From positions 1 through 41,632 of the forward strand of contig JAAMPI010000361.1 in assembly GCA_013054445.1 (NCBI GenBank): a stretch of DNA of 41,632 nt, given 5' to 3'. Under the pieces are notes generated by a model. It ran no database searches. It saw only the letters and a program-made list of their open reading frames with translations, and was not told the origin of the DNA. Both the position numbers and the translations under genes were made by a program. Source of the stretch: Cudoniella acicularis (lineage: Eukaryota > Ascomycota > Leotiomycetes > Helotiales > Helotiaceae). Position 1 is the first letter of the stretch. Each line of letters begins with the position of its first letter. Below, one piece after another: positions 1 to 10,812 of the stretch.

Positions 1-757
1 ATGTTGGGAACTCGGCTCTCGGTGTTGCGTTCCGGATTTGGTTGTGTGAGTAAAAAGGAGGAATGAAATTCCAGGTTGAATTGTTGATGTTGATGTTGGT
101 GTTGTGATGAATCTGTCATGAATCTGATGATGCAAGAGTCTTGAAGCTTGAAAACGAGTGGGTGAGGGAGCGGAAGATGCGGCCGCTTTGAGCACCGAGG
201 TTCAAACGGCTTGAGATTTAAGAGCCGAGATTTTGTTCTCGAGGTATTTTTCTTTGGGTTTTCTCTACCGCTGTACTTTTTCATGCGTTATTTTAGAAGG
301 CCTTTCTGAATCAGTGAGAATTTAGTTAATTTGTTGGTTAATTAATTGAATCTTGGCTTTGGCATTCTATTATAGAACTATCATGCGCAAATGCCAGCTT
401 TGCCGGGGTCCTTTCCTGCGTTGGGGTAATTGATTGCGATATTTAAGAATGAAAATAATTTTCTCTAAACTGATACTTTGTTTCCTCTATTGAACATGAA
501 AGTCTGAATCAATCCGTGTATGATATGAAACCTGAAGCGGTCCAAGAGATGATCTAATTGCCAGCTCTCTAGATCTGATCTGTTACTGCTGTCGAGTTGC
601 CGGGTATTGATCTCCGACAATCAAATTCCGTGCTGTAGAGTGCTGTGGTCCCATGGTTCTCAAAAATCCGAAACCACCTTTCTCTTCCTGTATATAGTTT
701 GGCCAAATCTACCTAAACGCCAAACGACTCTACCTACTCGTCTTCTTAGCCCCACTT
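1..757. other. Intergenic, left edge
   Basis: No reading frame here looks like protein and no RNA gene is recognisable. The stretch holds the 3' flank of the minus-strand gene that ends at 758 and, to its left, possibly promoter sequence of a gene outside the window. Composition is mixed, with AT-rich patches around 280-370 and 440-490. Confidence 0.5.
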
Positions 758-1824
758 CTACCACCGCTGCCGGTCAGTACGAATGCGGTTTCTAATAGAT
801 CTTGCCCAGCCGTCCGGATCGCGTAGAAAATCGGACGTCGACATATCACTGTCCCAGTCCCATTCTCTCTCCCACTCGTCCTCCTCATCTTCATCCTCGA
901 TTTCAATCACAATTTGTACTTCCGGCTCGCGGTACTCAACTGCGCGCTGACTCCGGGCGGACAAAGAACCTCTGTCCTCGTAGCCTCGTCCATTTCGAGA
1001 CTGGCTGTACGTAGGAGGAGGTCTGTAGAAAGATCAGTATGGGTTTTTAGGAGAGGTATGAGCACCCGGGCTCTGGAGCTTTCTCGGCTCCTTTATAGGT
1101 GAGAGTTCAAGGATGAAATCAAACGTACCTTCCTCCATACCCGCCTCCGCCAGAGCTTCCTCTGGAGCTCCCTCCTCCATACCCTCCTTCAGAGCCTCCT
1201 CTTCTAGACCCTCCTATAGGTGGGCCATACTCGCCTACTATCCTATTGTTCATTGTGCCTCTATACGGTCTTTCAATGGCCCAACTAGGTGAGCCATACC
1301 CGCCTCTTGGACCATCTCCTCCCCTGGAGGAACTTTGACCACTCTTACTTGAAGGCAATCGATCCCAAGCAGCAGGGCCGTTTTCAAGTAGTCGCTGGGT
1401 GCCGAAGGTGCCTTGAAGAAGTGTCTTAGGAAGTCGGTTGTTCTCATAATGCCCATCGGGTCAATGAAGCCCTTGATTTTCGCGTCCACTGCTCTCAATT
1501 CGTTGACAAAGTGTTTGTCCTGGTCCATCAAGGTTCTTTGCATATCTTCGTGCATACAACTTTCCTTGGCTAACGCCCACTGAATGGAGAGGTCGATGCA
1601 GGCCGTCCTCCAGCACTGTTCGACCTTGATGATCTCTTCGCTCAGCTGTGGATCAGCCTTTCGATAGGATTTGAATATGTCCCAAATTTCGGCGACTAGC
1701 GCCCAGCCAGTCCTACATATCATTAGCCGTGAATCTTTGCTAGACGGTCCAAGGAGTCAAGGACACAGTAGGCGACCTACTTCACGAGTTGAGGGATGTT
1801 AGTGAGCAACAATTTTTCCGCCAT
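758..1824 (-). CDS. Hypothetical protein: helical N-terminus, RGG/Gly-rich middle, acidic tail; reading frame interrupted
   Basis: I read three exons: 1781-1824, 1129-1712 and 758-1022. Intron 1 (1713-1780) ends in TAG after a GCTAATG branch site. Intron 2 (1023-1128) has donor GTACGT, branch TACTGAT and acceptor CTACAG. The protein starts MAEKLLLTNIPQLVK, then about 100 helical residues with regular hydrophobics, loosely like the helical N-termini of fungal HET/STAND or kinase-like proteins (a weak impression). A Gly/Ser/Arg-rich stretch with several RGG and GGYG motifs follows, then an acidic run (EIEDEDEEDEWE) and a basic end. RGG regions commonly bind RNA, so RNA binding is inferred. The N-terminal frame does not join the C-terminal frame: they cross near 1443-1463. 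Either one base is missing, or a 47-nt intron (1443-1489) with a weak GTGGAC donor is spliced out. Both repairs give a whole number of codons (about 297 or 281 aa). Function unknown. Confidence 0.6.
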
Positions 1825-2760
1825 GTTTAAATGAAGCGATGCCCCACGATTTAAAATTCAAACCTGTCAGTTGGCGAAAAAGACCTGACGTTGCTATCCT
1901 GATAGAACTACAGTGAAGGGTTCAGTCCTCGGTCCAGGGTTCCAGAGGGCAGACTTCGCTTTTTGAAAGCCCAGCGTCCTGCTTTCCCCCACATTGTGGC
2001 AGCAGAACCACATTTCTGCAAGACGCCGTTTTTGGGAGGTGCTCAGGTCCAGAACCGATAAAATAAACGCCAATTTTCACAGCCTGATATTTAAGAAAGT
2101 TGAGTGGTCTTGACTTGCAACTTGCATATCGACGTCGTACCGTTTTTTTGAGAAAGATAGTCATCCTGTGTTTCCGATTGGCGCGAATGCCGCTGAATAG
2201 CATCCTGCATTCAGCTATCACCCACAACCTGGTTTCGGATAGGGAGAGGCATAGTTCTAATGTTGTAATCAGGAGCGCACCTTGGCGGGAACGAGTGGGG
2301 TTAGGGAAACTTTAGCCTGAGGCATAGACTATACACAAAAAGCAAATAGTTTGCAATTGCTTAACTATATTTGCTATCGCTTTCTAACTTCAAATGCGAG
2401 CTAGCTATAAGAGAGATCCATTCTTCTAGTTAGATCTTTAAACAAGTTATTGATTCTATAATTTTTTTTATTACGATAAAAAGGATCGGTTTTAAAAAGA
2501 AAAGCAATTCTAAAAATAGATTATATTTTAAAGTCAAGAGAAGTCTGCTGCGAGGCTCGTATCTATTTTGCATTATTTAAATCCCGAGGATATAATAACT
2601 CAAATAAGTGTTCGCAAATAGAGAGCCTCATCGCAATCAGGAACCTCTATAATCCCGGCATGACCGAGCCGAAGCGGCCGTGCTTTTGAGACTTTGCGGG
2701 GAAGCTCCCCAAGCTTAACCTTCACAAACAACACCCCCAATCCTCCTTTACAAATTTGCG
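1825..2760. other. Intergenic with AT-rich block
   Basis: This is a divergent promoter region between the minus-strand gene starting at 1824 and the thioesterase starting at 2761. Positions 2330-2600 are strongly AT-rich and rich in TA, like decayed repeat DNA, but no element boundary can be drawn. The roughly 100-residue frame on the minus strand at 1922-2227 has no protein-like composition. Confidence 0.45.
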
Positions 2761-3900
2761 ATGAAGGTCCGACTTCTATTTGCTCTGTCTGCCAGGCCAA
2801 TGTGCCCGAAAGTGTCCACAATCCCTCTACACTTCCAACGTGCATTATCCTCCACGCCTGTCCAACGCTCAACCTCGGAGTCGAATACGGATTCAACGTC
2901 AACTACTAAGCAGACAGCAAATGGAGATACGGCCGCAGATACAGAGTCACAAAAATCACCAAATGGAGCCCCAATCATAATGAAATTCCCGTACTACGAC
3001 CCGCGACAAAATGCCGGAGACCAAATGCTTGTCGAACCCACCGTCCCGAATCAAAAATGGCTATCTGATGTGAAAGCACGAGTAGGGAAATGTATCATGT
3101 TTGGCCTTAATACAGAGAAGCAGATACAGCAAGCTGGTGGTATTCTGCGGCGATTGAAGCATTGGAGGGAGCTGGTGGCAGGGAGAGAGGGATTTCTTAC
3201 GGATAGCAAGAGGGCGGGGTTGTTGAGGCATAAGGTTGTTTGGGGCGAGATGGATACTATGGTCTGTTTGTCTTGCTGATGCCATACCGATTGAAAGGAT
3301 TGCTGATTGGTGAGTCTTGACAGTCGCATATCAATAATGTTACCTACGTACGGTATGCCGAAAGTGCGAGAATCCAATGGGCATACAATTACGCAGTTCA
3401 CGTCGACCCGGAACACAAGAGAGAATGGAGCGAGCTCTGGACACCTAAAGGTGACGGTCTAATACTAAGAAAAATGACAACGGAGTACAAATTCGTGCGT
3501 CTCTTCCTTCTCCCCATTTACCCCTCCATCTACTGATATTCCTTTCCAACAGCCAATGACCTGGCCCGACCACATCAGCGTCTTCCACAAACTGCGTTCC
3601 CTCCCCTCTCCAACTGAGTCCCACTTCATCCTCGATGTGTTAATTCTGTCCGAGCTCCACCAACGCCCTGCAGCTAGATGCGTCGAAGATATCGTAATGT
3701 ATGATTATCGAAAAGGGCAAAAGACGGCAATAAGGCCATTTATGATGGAGGCTTTTGAGAAGACGTGGAGAGAGCAAACAAAGCAGAAGAATGCTTGTGA
3801 AAGTAGGATAAAGGCGATTGATAGTGATTTAAGGGATTTGGAGAATATTACTTGGAATAAAGAGGGGGCCGTAGAGGATATGGGGGGTGGGGGCACATAG
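2761..3900 (+). CDS. Hotdog-fold acyl-CoA thioesterase-like protein, probably mitochondrial
   Basis: Three exons (2761-3261, 3324-3494, 3553-3900) give about 339 aa with phases that agree at each junction. The first intron uses a less usual GTCTGT donor. The N-terminus is rich in Arg, Ser and hydrophobics with no acidic residues, fitting a mitochondrial presequence, followed by a polar Ser/Thr linker. The splice between exons 1 and 2 builds WGEMDTMSHINNVTYVRY, the HxNNxxY-type hotdog signature of the 4-hydroxybenzoyl-CoA thioesterase-like superfamily, in which the Asp and His/Asn region faces the thioester; YAESAR follows. The family hydrolyses acyl-CoA thioesters; the substrate here cannot be told. 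The C-terminus is a basic, helical tail of about 60 residues ending in a Gly run. An in-frame stop follows at once in the intron if exon 1 is not spliced, which supports the intron. Confidence 0.8.
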
Positions 3901-6900
3901 ATGAGGGGAGTGATTTTGGGTTGAAGAGGGAAATAAGGGGTAGAACATTGTGCATATATATGGTTGGCGTTCCTGGTCTGCTAGATATTTTTCGTTCAGC
4001 GAAGAACTGTATATGGTAGTATGTTTCAAATACGAACAAGATTCCGAAACAGTTCAAACGCCTCCTATTTCCAAGAGCCTAGTTTAAGCTCAAAATTATT
4101 CCTAAAAGGATTCCAGCCAGCTTCCATATATCTTTATTCGAATCACAGTTTCCACCCAGGGTCTTGAATCTCTTGATTATACCCCGGAAACCAAGCCGCT
4201 CTCTTTCTTCACTACGGCCCCTAGGTCTAGGTTGGTTAGAATTTTTTTTCGAAGTTACTTGAATTGCTCTAACTATTCCTTAAAAATAGAGTTATATATT
4301 AAATATATATAAATTAAAAGTATTGCAATCTATTATCCAACTTTAAGCTTTGCTCTTTTCTTTCCTGTTAAATTCAAATCCTTTGTTTCAAGAAAGATAT
4401 AGAGATAGACAGTAGAAAAATCTTAGTAAATTACGACTTATGTAGATAGGCTTGTATTAAGTTTTTACGTTACTGGTTCGAAGAAGAAAAGAGGAAAAAC
4501 AGAGAGCAGAAGATTTGAAAGTTTAAAAAATAAAACTCTGAGAATGGAATGGTATACGTGTTGAGATTTAAGTTGCAAAGGGAACCATGTATACGCACTC
4601 CCTCCTTTTAGGGAAGAAAGAATGATAAAATCTATAGAAAACCGGGAGAGAGTACGTTCCCCCTCGTTTGACCCCTCCCCTGTCCATCCCCTCTATAACA
4701 AAAGAAAAACTCGAAAAACTCTATGATAATAAAAAAGAATTAAATTATCTCTCCCTCTTCTTTAAAAGCAAATTTTTCTTGCTCTGACTGCGTGCGATCA
4801 ATTGGGATTTTGCGCTGCGAAGTAGGGAAGTCTTATCTGAAATCATGACAAAATGGTTTAGAGTTACTCTTGAATAGTATTATATTGTGTTGAGAGAAGT
4901 GATGAGGGTCCAAGGAGGAATTGGGATTTTGGATTTTGGACTGAGGGTTCGTATGTGAGGGTTTTCGGTTATAGGTTGGTAATGAGGTTTGCAGAAATAA
5001 ATATTTCGGATGAATTGGGTTTTTTATTTTACTACCTTCCTCGAGACACTTGCATATGCGATAATAAATTATATGTGAAATGTCTCACGGTTTGTGTGTC
5101 CTCCTTTTCCTCTTCTTGACTCGCACCAAAGCATCTCTCCCGCGATCATCGTTATCTGTGAAAGATGTGTTGTGAAAAGAGTTCAGTTGGACAAATGGTT
5201 GGATTGGCAGTTATGAGGTAGTTACTATAATAGGTAATTTACGAAGTTTTGAAATAACTTGAGAGCCTAAGGTAATTAAACAGGAACTTTTTAATATCAA
5301 AAGTGTTAGGAAATTGCAAATATAATTTTTAGCCTACGAAAGATAACTTTATATAAGTAGACAGAAATATAACAAGAGGCGAAGTAGGAAGACAGGGAAC
5401 TACTGAGACGAAGAATGAGGCCGTAGATTTCAAAGTTTTCAAGGGGAAGGAGATAAGAGATTAGTTTTTGTGGGAAGCTAAACTGACAAGAGGGTAAGCA
5501 TAAAATTTCAAGTATTAGAGGTGGCAAAAGAAGCCATGTTCCAAACGCAAATTCAAACAATCAAGTTTTGCAAAAAGAAAAGAAAATAAATTTTGTGGGG
5601 AAAGTGGGGGAAGAAGTAATTAGCCCTGAACACGCATGTGATTTCAGTTACAAAAAGTCTATAATGCGAAGAAACAAGAGAGATGGGATATTATGTAAGA
5701 GATATAATATATTGGCAATTAAGATCTCACTCTCTTGATATGAAACTCATATAGAGCTGCAGGAAATAAAGTAAGAGATTTTCGGCGCATCAAGCAGCGA
5801 GCCCAAACTATCTAAAACCCAACTTCTCAATCCTGCTCAAAATCAACATATCATCCGACACGATTCCCAATCTCGAAGTCGTTCTAGATCAATGAAATCA
5901 TGCTGAAATCGGGAGTAATCATCCCCGTGATGATGTCTTTGACCCCATTTTTGCAACCAAGGCAGAGAGTAGCTGTCAGGATTTAAGAGGAATGGAAATC
6001 CTTGCAAAACGAGCGATATTAAGAAAACATGCATATGCAGACGTCAAATCAGAGTGCGGCACTGGGCGGCGGCGATCATATGCGCTGGACAGACGAAAAA
6101 TCCACGCCTATAGCTCCCATGTCATATGTGTTGTCACCGCCCCAGAGGCAAGACTTTTGCCGCTGGCGACGCGGTGAGATGATTCAGCTGCACTGGTGAG
6201 GAAATGTTTCATCTGCTGTCGAGATAGTCGAGTGCTGGGGATTTGAAGGCGTTTTGTATCCAGATTTCTCATGCAAGTAATCCGGTATGAAAAGTTTCGG
6301 CTTCATCGGGACGTGAGAGTGATGGGAATAGAAGGCCTGATATGAAGTTAAAAACTCCAGGATCATCATTCAGCCGCGAAGACCAAAACACTCGCTGTGC
6401 AGCCGGTGAAAGGTGGACTGAGATAGGGCTTTAGACAGTTTTATCCACTGATGTTGCTGCCCACACACACCTTTCTCGGGAGTCAGTTGGTGAAGATACC
6501 TAAGTGCCGATGCAAGAAAGACGGTGGTTGGTGCCGTAGGCTCAAGACAGGGGGGGGGGGCCTCTCCCCACGGCACAAGGCGACGCAAACAATTTCCTGC
6601 TGTGGATGGCGTGCAGATGAGTTTAGGAGAGTTGCAAAGGGGTGCAACTCTGCAGCATGGCACCATTCATCACAATGCTTATCGGTGAAAGCAATGATCA
6701 CCATCTGCAACCTTATTTGCCAAGTCAACAGCATGAGGGGCATTGATCATAGTTGATCACGGGTTCCGTCTTCCGGCACCGTCAATGCTCACTGCTGTAT
6801 TTTGTCCCGCAGACCTCATGATGGTTTTCTGAGTGGATGAAGAGCAGGTAAGAGGACAGATTGCAGAATTGACCATGCTGAGAAAGCTTTGGGATGAAAT

Positions 6901-7989
6901 GACTGCAGCTGTAGATCGCTGATAAGAGTTTAATGATCCTTCAAACTTGCAGCTGTAGATGTTGTTGGCCTCGAGCGGTTTGCCTCGGCGAGCAGACCAG
7001 GTACGTACCGAGGGCCAAAGCCTACGCCGGCGATCAGAAGCTTTTGTATCGGAAGTGGCAACAAAATAATAATGCAAGGGCAGCAGGAATTATTTGAGTC
7101 TGGAGTGTGTGCTTCATAAGGAGTGCACTGAGCCCTTCGGCCCCTGCCCCGCTCGGAGGATTGTACGGTCAGCATGTAAGACGAGACTCGAGAGCTTTGC
7201 GTCGTTACACGAAAATGCTTTGCCTTATTATTGTGCTGTGCCTGTTGGTTACAACATGCAAAGTAGATGTGGATGATTACTTCTCACAGCAACTCAGCTT
7301 GCAACGCCCTGAACCGGCGGGTGGCTTGGAAGGATCGGGGTTAGCACGAGAGAGAGGGGGCCAGCCAGTCCTCTCCAGGCCCTCTGCGGGAGCACGTACG
7401 AGGACTGGGACTGGAGATTTAGATGAATCCAACGAGCGGTAGACTGGATGTCAGTGTGTCACTCACGACGCCTGGTTGCAGAGATTTTAGAAGGCGGCCG
7501 CGGTGAAAATAACTTTGCATCGAGGACCTCCGGTACGCTAGGTGAAGTCGTCCGCAGTAACTAAAGAGACCTTACATAATAATTAGTCGCTGGTCAAAGC
7601 ATCAGCGCTTCGTAGTTCACGCGAGGAGGCGTTGTGGGCTCTGCCATTGTGGAGCAGAGACTCGAGCGCATCACAACCAAATTTGCTTGGTATTGCCGTA
7701 GTCTGCCGGACTTTCGCCAAAACCAAGCCTGAGGATTGCTAACTGCAGCTTCACAACCACCAAAACTTCCTTCAACATCACCACCACGACAACGCGCCGC
7801 ATCCCCCCCCGACCCTCATCAGCAACTTCGAATGAGGCCGTCACGACCCCGATCATTCATTACACCGGGTCGATTCTGCGATACATTTCCATAGGCGCTG
7901 GCTGGACGGGAGGCCAACGACTACCAGGCTGCGGTGCCCACCAGCTCCTCCTCGCTGACTCGGAAGTCTCTCTGGGTCAGCAAAGGCGT
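3901..7989. other. Long stretch without a supported gene
   Basis: About 4.1 kb lie between the thioesterase and the acrB-like gene. Positions 4200-5800 are AT-rich with many A/T runs and no frame over about 85 codons. Positions 5800-7500 have balanced composition, yet the frames of 60-111 codons there show no domain, signal or typical codon use. An 11-G run lies at 6550-6560. The last 300-400 bases (about 7600-7989) are rich in CAAC/ACC/CCACC words typical of fungal 5' leaders and probably belong to the acrB-like transcript. No tRNA, rRNA or transposase trace was recognised. Confidence 0.5.
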
Positions 7990-10812
7990 ATGCCGCCTCG
8001 TAGCCAGCAACCAGCAAAGCGACAGCAGGGTGCGGCCAACCAGCGCGATACCAGGCACGAGAATGGTCTTGTAGGGCCCGGCAAGAGGGTGCAGAAGCAG
8101 AAGAGCAATGGGCATCTCAATGGGCATGCCAAGCAACCAGACAATAGCTTGTCAACTCCACCTCTGCCACCCACTCCTCCCCATACAAACGGACATGCTC
8201 GACCAGCACAGCTCAGCGACTCGGCCACAAACAAGATGGGTGTTGAGGATTTAAGGAGGCCGTCCATGAGTGCCTACTCCGAGGAGTCCTCATCCGAATC
8301 ATACCTCAACACGCCTGGGATATCCGTTTCCCACGAGAACCACCGCCGTATCGACGTGAACGCTGCCAAAAACCCTGCTGTGCATCGCGATGTGGGCCCT
8401 TTCAGTCTTGCGCTCACCGTTCTGCAATCCTGTCCACTCTACGACACCATTGCCATTCTCATTGTCCTTCTCCAGCTGCCGCCAACATTCTTGACACTGG
8501 TTCACCTTCTTTTCGCAACTTTAACTTTCGTCCCTCCTTCGAGCTCAACTGTCACTGGATTGAGCTTCACCGATATATTTGAAGGATCTATAAGTACCCC
8601 GTCCGCGGCTACGATTGTCGTTGTCGATTTATTTGTGTTGCTAGTTTGGCTCTTCTTGTGGAGCCCCCTTCAAGACATCGCGCTAGACCTCGCTCAGACC
8701 GTGATTGCCTTGACATTAGGTGGCGGGACGAGTGGGAGGGAAGCTGGGATGAACAACGTTTTGGTTTGTTTTGGTATTATTGGCGTGTCGCATTTTGCTC
8801 GCACTGGTAATGTCAAGCAGTCAGGTCTCCGTGCAATTTTGTCTTCCTCGAATGGGCTACTTGGCTCACCGGATCCCGATGATCCTATGGAGCCCATTTC
8901 TCGGGATACCAACAAGAAGGGGGCTCATGGCTGGATTCGGAGCATTCTCGCAATTCATATTTTAGCACAAGGCGTTGTACGATATGTTCGAGACTGGTAC
9001 GTGAGGAGGAATTTGAGAGAGAAGAGGGATACAGCTACCGCTATCAGCGATCCGGAGGCAGGCAAGGCTATTTCGGATTCGACCACCGATTCTGCGGCAG
9101 CAAACATGCAGACTCCAGACAATGATTCCTCGACTTCTTTGCCAGTGAGCAATACTGTCATAAATTCGAAAAAGAAAAAGAAGCAGAGCGCCCAGGTCCG
9201 CATGCGGCAACCGTTGTGGGCAGCTTTGGCAAGTACAAAAATAGTGATGGTGAAGGAGTATGAGACATCACACACAGCAGCTGAGTCGGCGGGCACAAAC
9301 GCAACAGACATCAACAATCTTGGAAATGCACCTTTCAATACCGAAGCAGACCGCATATGGATAACCTATGTTGGATCTGACGAGGTTTTCTTCAGCACGA
9401 GTTATTTTCCTACCCACACACCAGCAGAGGGTTGCGAACAGAGAAATTTGGATTCTTTAGGGGTTGATAAGTCGAAGCCCTTCTTCGTCCGAGTTAACAA
9501 GACTGTTTGGCAGCCTACACGGATCAATGCCAGCATTGACCCCAATCACCCGGCAGGGCAAGACACCAGATGGACAGGGGAGATTTTTGGACTTGCGCCT
9601 GCGTCCAACTATGAGTGTGACTTTGTGAGTGCTATCGACGACGGTGTCATTTTTTCGACTAGTGTTCGAACCCTTCAGCCTCCTACCGCGGATGCATCCA
9701 CCGGGCTCTCTCCTAACCCTCAAATCACTGGCCGACCCGGCTCTCCTATTACAACACTGAAAACTTCAATTGCTTCTTCCGAGACGAAATTATCCGAGGA
9801 ACGAGGTCGACAAAAACGTGAGCGCAAAGAGCAACGGGCGAAGGTCAATTCTCTTCGCAAGGAGATCGACAAGCTCGCAAGCAGTATTTCTACTTCAGGT
9901 GGAACTGATGATCGAACCCGGCAAAAGATCCAACAAACTAACCTCCACATGAAGCAAGCAGAAGATGCACTCGTCCTTCTTGCCTCAGAGATCAAGTCAA
10001 TTGAGAGCATACCAGCTGAGGAGTCTTTGCTATATTCATCAACAAAAACCGAGTTCAACTCCCAAAGGGAACAGCAAAAACACCACCGATCTAATCTCAA
10101 CCATGTCAAACAATCTGCTGAGCGTGAGTTGTCGGCTTTAAACGCCGAGCTCACCGGCCTGCAGCAGAAACGAGACCGTATGCAGTCTCGAATCGCGAAG
10201 CTCAACGGTGAACACGAACGCATCACCGACGCGAATGCCAAAGGTTTGGACGAGGCTCAACGGAAAGATCGTGAGAGACAAGCCAAGGATGCAGAACGAG
10301 GCAAGATCGAACATTTCTATCGCCAACGCCTCAGCGAACTAGGTTCCCAGGAAGCTGAAACCATTGCAAATATTCAACTACTCAATAGCAACAATGAGGT
10401 TATGCAGCAAGCAGAGATGTATGTTGCGAGCCCCACGACCAGTGCACCTAACCTTGCCCCTATTGGTAGCTTTGGTACCGATATCATCCCCGAGGGCCTT
10501 GCAGCAGTCACGTACCCTTGGAATAACGCGATAACCACCGGAATGTACACCCCTAGCATCTACGGCACTGCAGTTCCAACCCAAGCACAAGGATACAGGA
10601 CTCGTGGTCGAAGCAGCAGTATGTTGAGCAACGTGTCTGGATTTACGCAGAGCGATGGCGAAGGCCCTGGGCCAATGCATCCTCCTCAAATGGGAAAGGC
10701 TATTTGGGATGGCGGCGATAGGGAAAGGCATGGAAGCAGTGGTAGTGGGAGTGGACCTGGTAGCATTGGTGATCCGAAAAGTCCGGTTGGAAATGGCAAG
10801 CCTGCGAAGTGA
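7990..10812 (+). CDS. acrB: AcrB-like ubiquitination-network signalling membrane/coiled-coil protein
   Basis: A single exon of 940 codons. The order of parts is: a basic, Pro/Asn/His-rich N-terminus (1-125); hydrophobic segments at about 137-182, 206-246 and 254-269, and a further one near 315-332 followed by basic RDWYVRRNLREKR; a Lys-rich patch near residue 397 (SKKKKKQS); a globular, possibly fibronectin-III-like stretch (about 440-565); a long charged coiled coil (about 590-800, Arg/Glu/Lys/Gln rich); and a Gly/Ser/Pro-rich tail. This matches Aspergillus nidulans AcrB, an acriflavine-resistance protein linked genetically to the CreB/CreC deubiquitination network, and its Pezizomycotina relatives annotated as ubiquitination network signalling proteins. 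No catalytic motif is visible, so a scaffold role at an internal membrane is inferred. The ATG at 7990 is the first in frame after stops and follows a leader-like pyrimidine/CAAC stretch. Confidence 0.82.
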   Translation: MPPRSQQPAKRQQGAANQRDTRHENGLVGPGKRVQKQKSNGHLNGHAKQPDNSLSTPPLPPTPPHTNGHARPAQLSDSATNKMGVEDLRRPSMSAYSEESSSESYLNTPGISVSHENHRRIDVNAAKNPAVHRDVGPFSLALTVLQSCPLYDTIAILIVLLQLPPTFLTLVHLLFATLTFVPPSSSTVTGLSFTDIFEGSISTPSAATIVVVDLFVLLVWLFLWSPLQDIALDLAQTVIALTLGGGTSGREAGMNNVLVCFGIIGVSHFARTGNVKQSGLRAILSSSNGLLGSPDPDDPMEPISRDTNKKGAHGWIRSILAIHILAQGVVRYVRDWYVRRNLREKRDTATAISDPEAGKAISDSTTDSAAANMQTPDNDSSTSLPVSNTVINSKKKKKQSAQVRMRQPLWAALASTKIVMVKEYETSHTAAESAGTNATDINNLGNAPFNTEADRIWITYVGSDEVFFSTSYFPTHTPAEGCEQRNLDSLGVDKSKPFFVRVNKTVWQPTRINASIDPNHPAGQDTRWTGEIFGLAPASNYECDFVSAIDDGVIFSTSVRTLQPPTADASTGLSPNPQITGRPGSPITTLKTSIASSETKLSEERGRQKRERKEQRAKVNSLRKEIDKLASSISTSGGTDDRTRQKIQQTNLHMKQAEDALVLLASEIKSIESIPAEESLLYSSTKTEFNSQREQQKHHRSNLNHVKQSAERELSALNAELTGLQQKRDRMQSRIAKLNGEHERITDANAKGLDEAQRKDRERQAKDAERGKIEHFYRQRLSELGSQEAETIANIQLLNSNNEVMQQAEMYVASPTTSAPNLAPIGSFGTDIIPEGLAAVTYPWNNAITTGMYTPSIYGTAVPTQAQGYRTRGRSSSMLSNVSGFTQSDGEGPGPMHPPQMGKAIWDGGDRERHGSSGSGSGPGSIGDPKSPVGNGKPAK

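Noticed and set aside
1250..1442. Alternative end of the first gene in the N-terminal frame (ending in KDRIEAQ)
   Set aside because: It runs against a frame that carries the RGG repeats and continues through a good intron into an acidic tail, which is the better coding choice.
1922..2227. A 101-codon frame on the minus strand
   Set aside because: Composition is Cys/Arg-rich without domain, signal or splice partner, and it lies in a divergent promoter next to AT-rich relic DNA.
5306..5560. An 84-codon hydrophobic frame on the minus strand
   Set aside because: Leu/Phe/Ile richness follows from the AT-rich strand bias (purine-rich plus strand); no start context or related frame nearby.
6550..6560. 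Run of 11 G
   Set aside because: Too short and isolated to call a functional site; could be an assembly artefact or a simple mononucleotide tract.
6370..6756. Overlapping frames of 86-101 codons on both strands around the G run
   Set aside because: They overlap each other in three frames, and none shows a family motif or splice structure.
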